Shown here one piece after another: positions 44,837 to 50,355 of a stretch of DNA of 50,355 bases. The first letter of the stretch is position 1. The number at the start of each line of letters is the position of its first letter. This DNA comes from Candidatus Oscillochloris fontis (GTDB taxonomy: Bacteria; Chloroflexota; Chloroflexia; Chloroflexales; Chloroflexaceae). The notes beneath the pieces are model-generated. The model saw only the letters and a program-made list of their open reading frames with translations, did not search any database and was not told where the DNA came from. The stretch is taken from positions 1 to 50,355 of the forward strand of contig NZ_RYFD01000032.1 in NCBI RefSeq assembly GCF_004138135.1. Reading direction: 5' to 3'. Made by a program: the position numbers and the translations under genes.

Positions 44837-45052
44837 GCCCTCTGGCTCTTCCTCTGCGTTTCTCTGTGTCCTCTGCGGTCAACAACCGGAGCAAGGAGGG
44901 CATCATCCTCGGTGGTACACCATAGCAACCGCAGAGGACACAGAGGTACGCAGAGGGATGGGTTTCGCGTTACCTTACGCCCTCTGGTTCTTCCTCTGCG
45001 TTCCTCTGCCTCCTCTGCGGTCAACAACCGAGGCGCAAGAGGACGCTTAACC
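44837..45052. repeat. CCTCTGCG-family palindromic repeats
   Basis: A partial copy (44837-44890, CCTCTGGCTCTTCCTCTGCG...) is followed by a ~129-bp copy (44924-45052) in which GCAGAGGACACAGAGG at the left pairs with CCTCTGCGTTCCTCTGCC at the right. The longer copy recurs at 50026-50163 with high identity. Both ends carry GGTCAACAACCG. Non-coding; a probable MITE-like family. Confidence 0.75.
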
Positions 45053-45058
45053 CTCGCG

Positions 45059-45118
45059 CTGGCTTCGACAAGCTCAGGCAGCGCAGAAGCCCGCTGGCTG
45101 AGCCTGTCGAAGCCAGCG
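45059..45118. repeat. GGCTTCGACAAGCTCAG inverted repeat
   Basis: GGCTTCGACAAGCTCAG (45061-45077) pairs with CTGAGCCTGTCGAAGCC (45098-45114). Also at 46047-46101 (perfect 20-bp arms) and a half-copy at 49997-50014. This motif is a common dispersed genomic repeat. Confidence 0.75.
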
Positions 45119-45172
45119 GGCGCACTAGCGGTGGCGCATCGTGACCGGCTGGAAGCCGGTGCTACCTCATAG

Positions 45173-45292
45173 CTAAAGCAACGCCAACACCCGCTCAATC
45201 AGTGCCGTATCCTGTGCATCGAGACCCGCCAGCCTTACCACCCCGCTATGGGGCATCAGGCGTTGTGGTGAGAAATGCCACAAAGGCTACGA
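45173..45292 (-). pseudogene. C-terminal gene remnant ending ...DTALIERVLALL
   Basis: Minus-strand frame, open from about 45290 to a TAG at 45173-45175, whose end reads GLDAQDTALIERVLALL. The last ~53 bases are nearly identical to 46368-46420, where the same peptide (DTALIEQVLALL) is encoded in a frame not used by the STAND gene. No start codon with a ribosome site; too short to be a gene. Likely the 3' fragment of a lost gene. Confidence 0.4.
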
Positions 45293-45315
45293 TAGTCAGT
45301 GATTGTGCAAGCGTA

Positions 45316-45615
45316 TTAGCCAAGTTGCACCAGTTTGTCACTACGCAGTAAGGCTTCAACAAAAGGGCTAGGCAGATCGAGATCAACCAGATCGACAGGA
45401 TGTTCCAGATCGGTGAGCAGGTGGGTAAGCAGTGCAAAGAAGTTCTGCGGTGGACATCCGTGAACTGCAAAGTCTAGATCTGATTTCGTGTGCATATTCC
45501 CCGTAGATGCCGATCCAAATAGAAAAATTGATTTGCAGCCGCCATCTTTCAAAATAGTGATTGCCCGTTGGAGATCACGCTGCACAGAATCGGAGTAACT
45601 TACTACCTCGCTCAT
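45316..45615 (-). CDS. MNT-type nucleotidyltransferase domain protein (antitoxin-like)
   Basis: 99 residues. The minimal nucleotidyltransferase motif is complete: FLFGSASTGN (32-40) followed by SDLDFAV with D46 and D48. In HEPN-MNT modules such proteins silence a HEPN RNase, some by AMPylating it. No HEPN gene lies on either side, so it is orphaned here or serves a partner elsewhere. Its own promoter is at 45663-45691, and GGTAAGG precedes the ATG. Confidence 0.8.
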   Translation of the reverse strand: MSEVVSYSDSVQRDLQRAITILKDGGCKSIFLFGSASTGNMHTKSDLDFAVHGCPPQNFFALLTHLLTDLEHPVDLVDLDLPSPFVEALLRSDKLVQLG

Positions 45616-45662
45616 TGCTAGTACCTTACCGTTATTTCAGGTCTGCTACCTGTTCGTCTATC

Positions 45663-45691
45663 ATTCTAGCATGTTCTTGCTGTGCAGCCAA
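45663..45691 (-). promoter_or_regulatory. Promoter for the MNT gene
   Basis: Minus strand TTGGCT (45686-45691), 17-base spacer, TAGAAT (45663-45668), ~48 bases before the ATG. Confidence 0.5.
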
Positions 45692-45778
45692 CGATCCAGC
45701 ATGCCACCCCCCGGCTCGCGGTACGCCACAGATTATGGCTATAATGAATGTATACCAAGAGCATAGAGGGGTGACACC

Positions 45779-45997
45779 ATGCCAACCATGACCCTTGAAG
45801 ATCGCGTGGCCATGCTCGAACAAGAATTGCGTATGCTCAAACAGCAGTTAGCCCAGCCCGCCATTGTTCCTTGGTGGGAACAGATCAGTGGTGTCTTTGC
45901 CGCTACACCTGCATTTGACGAAGCAAGTCAGCTTGGCCGCCAGTACCGAGAAGCGCAGCACCCACCGGAAGGTCAGGATGGTGATGTACCTGCTTGA
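45779..45997 (+). CDS. VapB-like antitoxin of a degraded VapBC pair
   Basis: 72 residues. An N-terminal coiled-coil segment (LEDRVAMLEQELRMLKQQL) and a C-terminal WWEQISGVF...FDEASQLGRQYRE tail resemble the small antitoxins that precede PIN toxins. The start ATG has GAGGGG upstream. Its end overlaps the start of a PIN-domain reading frame by 20 bases, the normal VapBC arrangement. The toxin is broken, so this antitoxin probably has no target in cis. Confidence 0.55.
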   Translation: MPTMTLEDRVAMLEQELRMLKQQLAQPAIVPWWEQISGVFAATPAFDEASQLGRQYREAQHPPEGQDGDVPA

Positions 45998-46088
45998 TAC
46001 TGACCATCTCATGAGAAACATGTGGCATGGTGGCTTTGACAGGCTCGGCTTCGACAAGCTCAGCCACCGCCAGCGCGCCGTTGGCTGA
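45978..46088 (+). pseudogene. Truncated VapC-type PIN toxin (N-terminal fragment)
   Basis: After ATG 45978 the frame reads MVMYLLDTDHLMRN, the characteristic beta-1 and first catalytic Asp of VapC/PIN RNases. It then runs into the GGCTTCGACAAGCTCAG inverted repeat and stops at 46088. Only ~14 residues of the usual ~130 remain. The remainder is absent from the following 300 bases, which hold only repeats. Confidence 0.65.
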
Positions 46089-46101
46089 GCTTGTCGAAGC
46101 C
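46047..46101. repeat. GGCTTCGACAAGCTCAGCCA inverted repeat interrupting vapC
   Basis: Perfect 20-bp arms at 46047-46066 and 46082-46101 with a 15-base loop. It begins about 25 bases after the last recognisable PIN-domain codon and is the likely cause of, or scar from, the toxin truncation. Confidence 0.8.
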
Positions 46102-46140
46102 AACGGCGGGGAGTTGGTGCTGTGATACCGCTGGCGGATC

Positions 46141-46342
46141 TGGGAGCGAGGGCATCTTGCCCTCGTATCCACGGCGAGGGCGTCCTGCCCTCGCTCCCAG
46201 GAATGGCCCTCACCCCCCTAACCCCCCTCTCCCGTTCGCTGCGCGAACAGGCGAGGGGGGAATATGATTCGGGATAACGGAGGAATGTGCCCCCCTCTCC
46301 TGTGGGCGAAGCCCACGGGAGAGGGGTTGGGGGTGAGGGCCA
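46141..46342. repeat. Nested large palindromes GAGCGAGGGC and GGCCCTCACCCCC
   Basis: First, TGGGAGCGAGGGC... (46141-46165) with ...GCCCTCGCTCCCA (46175-46199). Then GGCCCTCACCCCCCTAACC near 46205 with GGTTGGGGGTGAGGGCC near 46342 enclosing ~100 bases with a CTGTGGGCGAAGCCCACGG hairpin. Together they fill the ~300 bases between the vapC fragment and the STAND gene; no coding signal is seen. Confidence 0.7.
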
Positions 46343-46367
46343 TAACGCAACGGTCGAGTGACGACGA

Positions 46368-46420
46368 ACCTCATAGCTAAAGCAACGCCAACACCTGCTC
46401 AATCAGTGCCGTGTCCTGCG
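46368..46420. repeat. 53-bp direct repeat of 45164-45216 at the STAND gene end
   Basis: ACCTCATAGCTAAAGCAACG and the following bases occur at 45164-45216 and 46368-46420 with three mismatches, same orientation, bracketing the MNT/VapBC segment. The second copy contains the stop codon of the STAND gene. Confidence 0.8.
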
Positions 46421-49400
46421 GTTCCGCCCATGCGCTGCCGAATAACAGCCAGACTCTGGCTCACCTGTTGCGTATGGGGATGGTCAGCGCCAAGCCGCGC
46501 TTCGTAGATCCGCAGTGCCCGGCTCATCAGCCGCTCGGCAGTAGCCAGATCGCCTTGGTAGTAGTGATTGATCGCCAAATTGTTGAGGCTGCCTGCGGTC
46601 TGCGGATGCTCGGCCCCCAACACCCGCTCGCGGATCGCCAGGGCGCGTTCGTGGAGCGGCAGCGCCGCCGCGTAGTTCCCCTGGGATTCGTACAGCGCGG
46701 CGAGGTTGTTGAGGCTGGTGGCGGTAGCGGGATGCTCGGCCCCCAACACCCGCTCTCGGATCGCCAGGGCGCGTTCGGCGAGCGGCAGCGCCGCCGCGAC
46801 GTTCCCCTGCGCACGGTACAGCCCGGCGAGGTTGGTGAGGCTTTGGGCGGTATCGGGATGCTCGGCCCCCAACACCCGCTCTCGGATCGCTAGGGCGCGT
46901 TCGGCGAGCGGCAGCGCCGCCGCGACGTGGTAGAGTTCGGCGAGGTTGTTGAGGCTTAAGGCGGTATGGGGATGCTCGGCCCCCAACACCCGCTCGAAGA
47001 TCGCCAAGGCGCGTTCGGCGAGCGGCAGCGCCGCCGCGACGTTCCCCTGGGCACGGTAGAGTTCGGCGAGGTTGTTGAGGCTTAAGGCGGTATGGGGATG
47101 CTCGACCCCCAACACCCGCTCGAAGATCGCCAGGGCACGTTCGTGGAGCGGTAGCGCCGCCGCGTAGTTCCCCTGCGCACGGTACAGCCCGGCGAGGTTG
47201 TTGAGGCTTTGGGCGGTATGGGGATGCTCGGCCCCCAACACCCGCTCGTTGATCGCCAGGGCGCGTTCGTAGAGCGGCAGCGCTGCCGCGACATTCCCCT
47301 GCGAATCGTACAGCATGGCGAGGTTGTTGAGGCTGGTGGCGGTCTGGGGATGCTCGGCCCCCAACACCCGCTTGCGGATCGCCAGGGCGCGTTCGTGGAG
47401 CGGCAGCGCCGCCGCGACGTTCCCCTGCGCGTAGTACAGCCCGGCGAGGTTGTTGAGGCTTTGGGCGGTATGGGGATGCTCGGCCTCCAACACCCGCTCG
47501 TTGATCGCCAGGGCGCGTTCGTAGAGCGGCAGCGCCGCCGCGTAATTCCCCTGGGATTCGTACAGCACGGCGAGATTGTTGAGGCTGGTGGCGGTATCGG
47601 GATGCTCGGCCCCCAACACCCGCTCGTTGATCGCCAGGGCGCGTTCGACGTAGGGCTGCGCTGAAGCATAGCTACCTAGTCGATCTAGGTGTCGCCCGAT
47701 CCAGATGCACAGATCCGCCGCTCGTTCATCCTCGCGCCCCAGCGCTGCGTCGGTGACGCCACGCAGGATGGGGAGAAAGGTGTTGATCGGTGCGAGGGTT
47801 GGGGCGTCATCCAGATTGCGTGCTTCGGCAAGCACCACCCGCTCCACCGCTTCCTGCGCCGCGCTATCGGTGCTGACTTGGCGCACGTAGGCACCCACCA
47901 GGCGGTGCATGCGTAGCCCTGCGTCGCCTTCGCGTTCGATCAGGCCCAGGGCGATGAGGCGATCTAGTGCGGCTTCGGCCAGCAGTTCGGCGTCGGTATC
48001 GTCGGCGGCTTGCTCTAGGGTGGCTAGCAGCAGCGCGGTGGGTAGCACCTCCCCCGGTACGAGATGGGCCGCACGGGCGAGGAGGCGCAGCGCCAGGGCA
48101 TCCTCTTCCGCCTCTGGCTCAAGGCGCTCGTAGCTCAGGGCGAAGCTGCGCGCTACGTCGCGGTTGTGGCCGGTGGGTAGGGTGCCGTCCCGTTCGCGTA
48201 GCGGTAGCCGCTCGAAGAGGCGCGGGCTGCGGAGTTCTTCAAGGTAACGATCTATGCTCCAGCGTTTGGCTAGGCCCGCCAAGAAGCGCCCGGCCAAGTG
48301 CAGCGCCAGCGGCAGGTCGCCCAACTCGCCAGCCAGGGCGTCGGCCTCGGCGTCACGCAGTTCGGGGCGGTGCTGACGCAGCAGGGCGATGCTCTCGGCG
48401 CGGCGCAGTACGCCCAAGGCGTGGCGCTGCACCCCCAGGTCGCCCGGCCAATCGGGGTTGCGGCTGGTGATCAGCACGCGGGTTGCGCCGCCGGGGTGGT
48501 GGTCGCGTACTAGGTGCGGTTCTTCGCAGTTGTCGAAGATGAGCAGGTAGGGCAGCCCGCAGGCCAAGCGGGAGCGCACCAGGTGTACCTGCTCATCGAG
48601 TTTGAGGCCCGCCGCCTCGGTGAAGAGTTGCAGATACCCCGCCCCACCCAGACGGGCAAACTCGGCGGGGACAGCAGCGGGCTGGGCGAAGGAGAGCCAG
48701 AAGACGCCGGCGAAGTGCTGGCCGTAGCGGTAGGCAAACTCTATCGCCAACTGGGTCTTGCCAATGCCGCCCAAGCCGCTGGCCACCGCCGCTGGCCCCT
48801 GGTTCACCGCGACGCTCTGGCCGCCTTTGAGCAGCCCCGCCAGCACCAATAAGTCGGCTTCGCGGCCAACGAACTGGTGGTTGCGGCGCAGCCCGCCCAG
48901 CCACGAGCCAGCGGGTAGCCCATCCTGCGGTTCGGGAATGGTTGCCGTGGGCAGCGCCGCGAGCGCGGCCTGGGCCGCTGCCAACTCTGCGGGGGTGGCT
49001 TGGGTGGAGCGGGGGGTGAAGGGGTGGTGGACAACCGTGTACTTGTAGATATTGCCGCCTGCTACATCCCCCCGAAAGGTCACATCGCCCGTTTGCGCCC
49101 CAGTGATGGTGATGAGCGCTTGGCGTTGGGCATCCCTGAGCGCCGTGATCGCCGCGAGGAGATGGTCAAAGCGCGTGTCGTTGCGGGCAGTCACAGCGGC
49201 AATCACCCGGTCGGCCTCGGCCACCACCACCGGCCCCAACGCGCCGCCCGCGAGCTTCAGGCGCGCCATATCCTCGCTGAGGTTCCGCAACAGATCGTGC
49301 TGCACCAACAGCAGATCACTCTGCGCCCCCTGCTCCTCGGCAAGCGCCGCGAGCGCCAGCGGCACCGCATCGAGATCCTTCAGGAACGTGGCTAACTCCG

Positions 49401-49743
49401 TGGCGAGCGCCTGGTCGCTGGCGGCGGCAGCATCGAGGCGCACGGCCAACGCCGCGAGCCATACCGGGTCGGGGGCATCCTCGGCCAGTGCGGCCTGCAT
49501 CCCGTCGGCTGCGAGGTTGCCCACCCAGCCCGCGAGGGCGTTCATGCCCATGCTGGTGAGCCACTCCATAACGGGGCCAGTGACGAGTGCCCCCGCGCCC
49601 ATGCCCGCGAGGAGGGGCGCGAACCCCGCTGCTCCTAGCAACCCTACGGTTGCCGCCCCGCTCATCCCGGCGAGCAGCGCGGGCCAACGGGCATGTCGAA
49701 CCCCGGCGCGGGCGGTGGCGAGCGGCGTGGCAGCGGGGGGCAT
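46399..49743 (-). CDS. STAND NTPase: membrane-helix N-terminus, NB-ARC domain and TPR array
   Basis: 1114 residues. Residues ~20-75 form a Gly/Ala-rich hydrophobic segment (possible membrane effector), 80-210 is helical, and 211-240 is ITITGAQTGDVTF...GGNIYKYTVVHH. NB-ARC: Walker A GLGGIGKT (323-330), Walker B LLIFD (400-404), TSRN (426-429), GDLPLAL (475-481) and an MHR in place of MHD (612-614). About ten kinesin-light-chain-type TPRs follow (about 690-1095), 42 residues each (ERVLGAEHPxTAxSLNNLA). One unit lacks four residues (AELYHVAAALPL). Such STAND proteins sense a ligand through repeats and oligomerise to trigger an effector; many are phage defences. Target unknown. Confidence 0.88.
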   Translation of the reverse strand: MPPAATPLATARAGVRHARWPALLAGMSGAATVGLLGAAGFAPLLAGMGAGALVTGPVMEWLTSMGMNALAGWVGNLAADGMQAALAEDAPDPVWLAALAVRLDAAAASDQALATELATFLKDLDAVPLALAALAEEQGAQSDLLLVQHDLLRNLSEDMARLKLAGGALGPVVVAEADRVIAAVTARNDTRFDHLLAAITALRDAQRQALITITGAQTGDVTFRGDVAGGNIYKYTVVHHPFTPRSTQATPAELAAAQAALAALPTATIPEPQDGLPAGSWLGGLRRNHQFVGREADLLVLAGLLKGGQSVAVNQGPAAVASGLGGIGKTQLAIEFAYRYGQHFAGVFWLSFAQPAAVPAEFARLGGAGYLQLFTEAAGLKLDEQVHLVRSRLACGLPYLLIFDNCEEPHLVRDHHPGGATRVLITSRNPDWPGDLGVQRHALGVLRRAESIALLRQHRPELRDAEADALAGELGDLPLALHLAGRFLAGLAKRWSIDRYLEELRSPRLFERLPLRERDGTLPTGHNRDVARSFALSYERLEPEAEEDALALRLLARAAHLVPGEVLPTALLLATLEQAADDTDAELLAEAALDRLIALGLIEREGDAGLRMHRLVGAYVRQVSTDSAAQEAVERVVLAEARNLDDAPTLAPINTFLPILRGVTDAALGREDERAADLCIWIGRHLDRLGSYASAQPYVERALAINERVLGAEHPDTATSLNNLAVLYESQGNYAAALPLYERALAINERVLEAEHPHTAQSLNNLAGLYYAQGNVAAALPLHERALAIRKRVLGAEHPQTATSLNNLAMLYDSQGNVAAALPLYERALAINERVLGAEHPHTAQSLNNLAGLYRAQGNYAAALPLHERALAIFERVLGVEHPHTALSLNNLAELYRAQGNVAAALPLAERALAIFERVLGAEHPHTALSLNNLAELYHVAAALPLAERALAIRERVLGAEHPDTAQSLTNLAGLYRAQGNVAAALPLAERALAIRERVLGAEHPATATSLNNLAALYESQGNYAAALPLHERALAIRERVLGAEHPQTAGSLNNLAINHYYQGDLATAERLMSRALRIYEARLGADHPHTQQVSQSLAVIRQRMGGTAGHGTD
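46520..47670 (-). repeat. ~126-bp tandem DNA repeats coding for the TPR array
   Basis: About nine units of 126 bases with high DNA identity, e.g. CTCGGCCCCCAACACCCGCT recurring every ~126 bases. One unit (near 46921-46935) has a 12-base in-frame deletion relative to its neighbours. Near-identity indicates recent expansion or gene conversion and a risk of assembly collapse. Confidence 0.85.
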
Positions 49744-49785
49744 AGGGCGCTCCTCAGGGAATGGGTTGGGCGTTGTTATGCGTAG

Positions 49786-49814
49786 AGCGTAGCAAAAATT
49801 CCGATGATATGCAA
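49786..49814 (-). promoter_or_regulatory. Promoter for the STAND NTPase gene
   Basis: Minus strand TTGCAT (49809-49814), 17-base spacer, TACGCT (49786-49791), ~43 bases before the ATG, which has GAGGAG six bases upstream. Confidence 0.45.
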
Positions 49815-49866
49815 GTTGTTGGGGGTAAGTAACTGTTCACACTTGGGGTAAAGAAAGCTTCTGATT

Positions 49867-49934
49867 GACGCAAAGGCGCAACGACGCAAAGGTTTTGTTG
49901 CAGGCTTTGCGCCTTTGCGTCTTGGCGTCAAAAC
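49867..49934. repeat. Inverted GACGCAAAG-type repeat
   Basis: TTGACGCAAAGGCGCAACG at left and TTTGCGCCTTTGCGTCTTGG...GTCAA at right enclose ~20 bases. Third copy of the family seen at 20389 and 43517. Confidence 0.8.
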
Positions 49935-50025
49935 CTGGAGGCTAGGAGAAGTGTGAATAGTTACGGGGATAACCGGGTGTGATGTAACCCGCCGTTGGCT
50001 TCGACAAGCTCAGCTAGCGATCCGC

Positions 50026-50163
50026 AGCAACCACAGAGGAGACAGAGGTGCGCAGAGGGATGGGTTTCGCGTTACCTTACGCCCTCTGGTTCTTCCTCTG
50101 CGTTCCTCTGCGTCCTCTGCGTCCTCTGCGGTCAACAACCGAGGCGCAAGATGACGCTTAACC
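50026..50163. repeat. CCTCTGCG-family repeat, second long copy
   Basis: Matches 44924-45052 almost base for base, with an extra 9-base TCCTCTGCG unit. Preceded by a half-copy of GGCTTCGACAAGCTCAGC at 49997-50014. The remaining bases 50164-50355 hold no gene that can be supported. Confidence 0.8.
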
Positions 50164-50268
50164 GAATGCCAATTTGAGTAGTTCGGAAATTCACAACTAT
50201 ACAACGCGGTTTTAACCTGTATGCTAGAGGTAAAGGGGATCGTGCGTTGGCTCGGTCATCGCGCCGGA

Positions 50269-50307
50269 GGGCGCGTCACGACGCGCCCCTATACCCCTCA
50301 AGCTAAG
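50269..50307. repeat. Inverse copy of the 30986-31027 composite repeat
   Basis: GGGCGCGTC-AC-GACGCGCCC followed by CTATACCCCTCAAGCTAAG is the reverse complement of the repeat at 30986-31027 with small changes in the palindrome. Confidence 0.75.
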
Positions 50308-50355
50308 AAAACAGCCAAGGAAGCTCTTTTGTGTCATCATGGAAGTAGGAACAAA

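Noticed and set aside
45632-45823. Small minus-strand frame upstream of the MNT gene as a HEPN partner
   Set aside because: It overlaps the VapB-like gene and contains the MNT promoter; no Rx4-6H HEPN motif is visible.

Overview
The window looks like a chromosomal segment of a filamentous Chloroflexota bacterium, probably class Chloroflexia near Oscillochloris or Chloroploca. This placement is inferred from gene content and GC-rich coding style; no rRNA or tRNA gene is present to confirm it. About forty genes can be supported. Most are ordinary core genes: smc, valS, mnmG, ribF, uvrB, a full polar amino-acid ABC transporter (SBP, two long permeases, ATPase), a bactofilin with an FtsB-like protein, response regulators and envelope lipoproteins.

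Layout. 1-2.1 kb: tail of a cut gene, an ICMT-like membrane methyltransferase and a TnpB-only IS605-type element. 2.1-8.2 kb: a plus-strand block with an acyl-ACP-reductase-like protein, an alpha/beta hydrolase and an ABC-2 exporter (ATPase plus two permeases) with a small glycine-rich membrane protein between ATPase and permeases. 8.3-12.5 kb: a small wHTH-like gene convergent with smc. 12.9-18.6 kb: amino-acid transporter operon, then bactofilin/FtsB. 18.6-25.5 kb (minus): betaine-type transporter genes, valS, mnmG. 25.6-30.9 kb: a response-regulator/RodZ-like fusion, ribF, a thioredoxin-like lipoprotein, OsmC, TlpA and an Lgt-like protein. 31-37.3 kb: a glycoside-hydrolase-like protein, an Hsp70-like ATPase, a VanW-type wall protein and a second amino-acid-binding lipoprotein. 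37.3-44.7 kb: a methyltransferase, a lipoprotein sortase, a cNMP-binding protein with a response regulator, a NERD protein, uvrB and a deoxyhypusine-synthase-like gene behind a structured leader. 44.7-50.4 kb: an accessory, repeat-rich zone with toxin-antitoxin remnants and a large STAND (NB-ARC/TPR) NTPase.

The most distinctive trait is the density of palindromic repeats in the spacers: (i) short GTAGGGGCG repeats whose TAG serves as the stop codon of several genes, (ii) ~130-150 bp elements carrying 21-24 bp near-loopless hairpins whose arms differ completely between copies yet stay perfectly paired, (iii) inverted copies of GACGCAAAG-, CCTCTGCG- and GGCTTCGACAAGCTCAG-type families, and (iv) tandem palindromes between convergent genes. 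Many probably act as terminators.

The most interesting genes are the STAND NTPase with freshly expanded TPRs beside a degraded VapBC and an orphan MNT antitoxin, the acyl-ACP-reductase-like fusion (possible wax ester or aldehyde biosynthesis), the REC-HTH-TM fusion with Glu replacing the phospho-Asp, and the lipid-anchored sortase.
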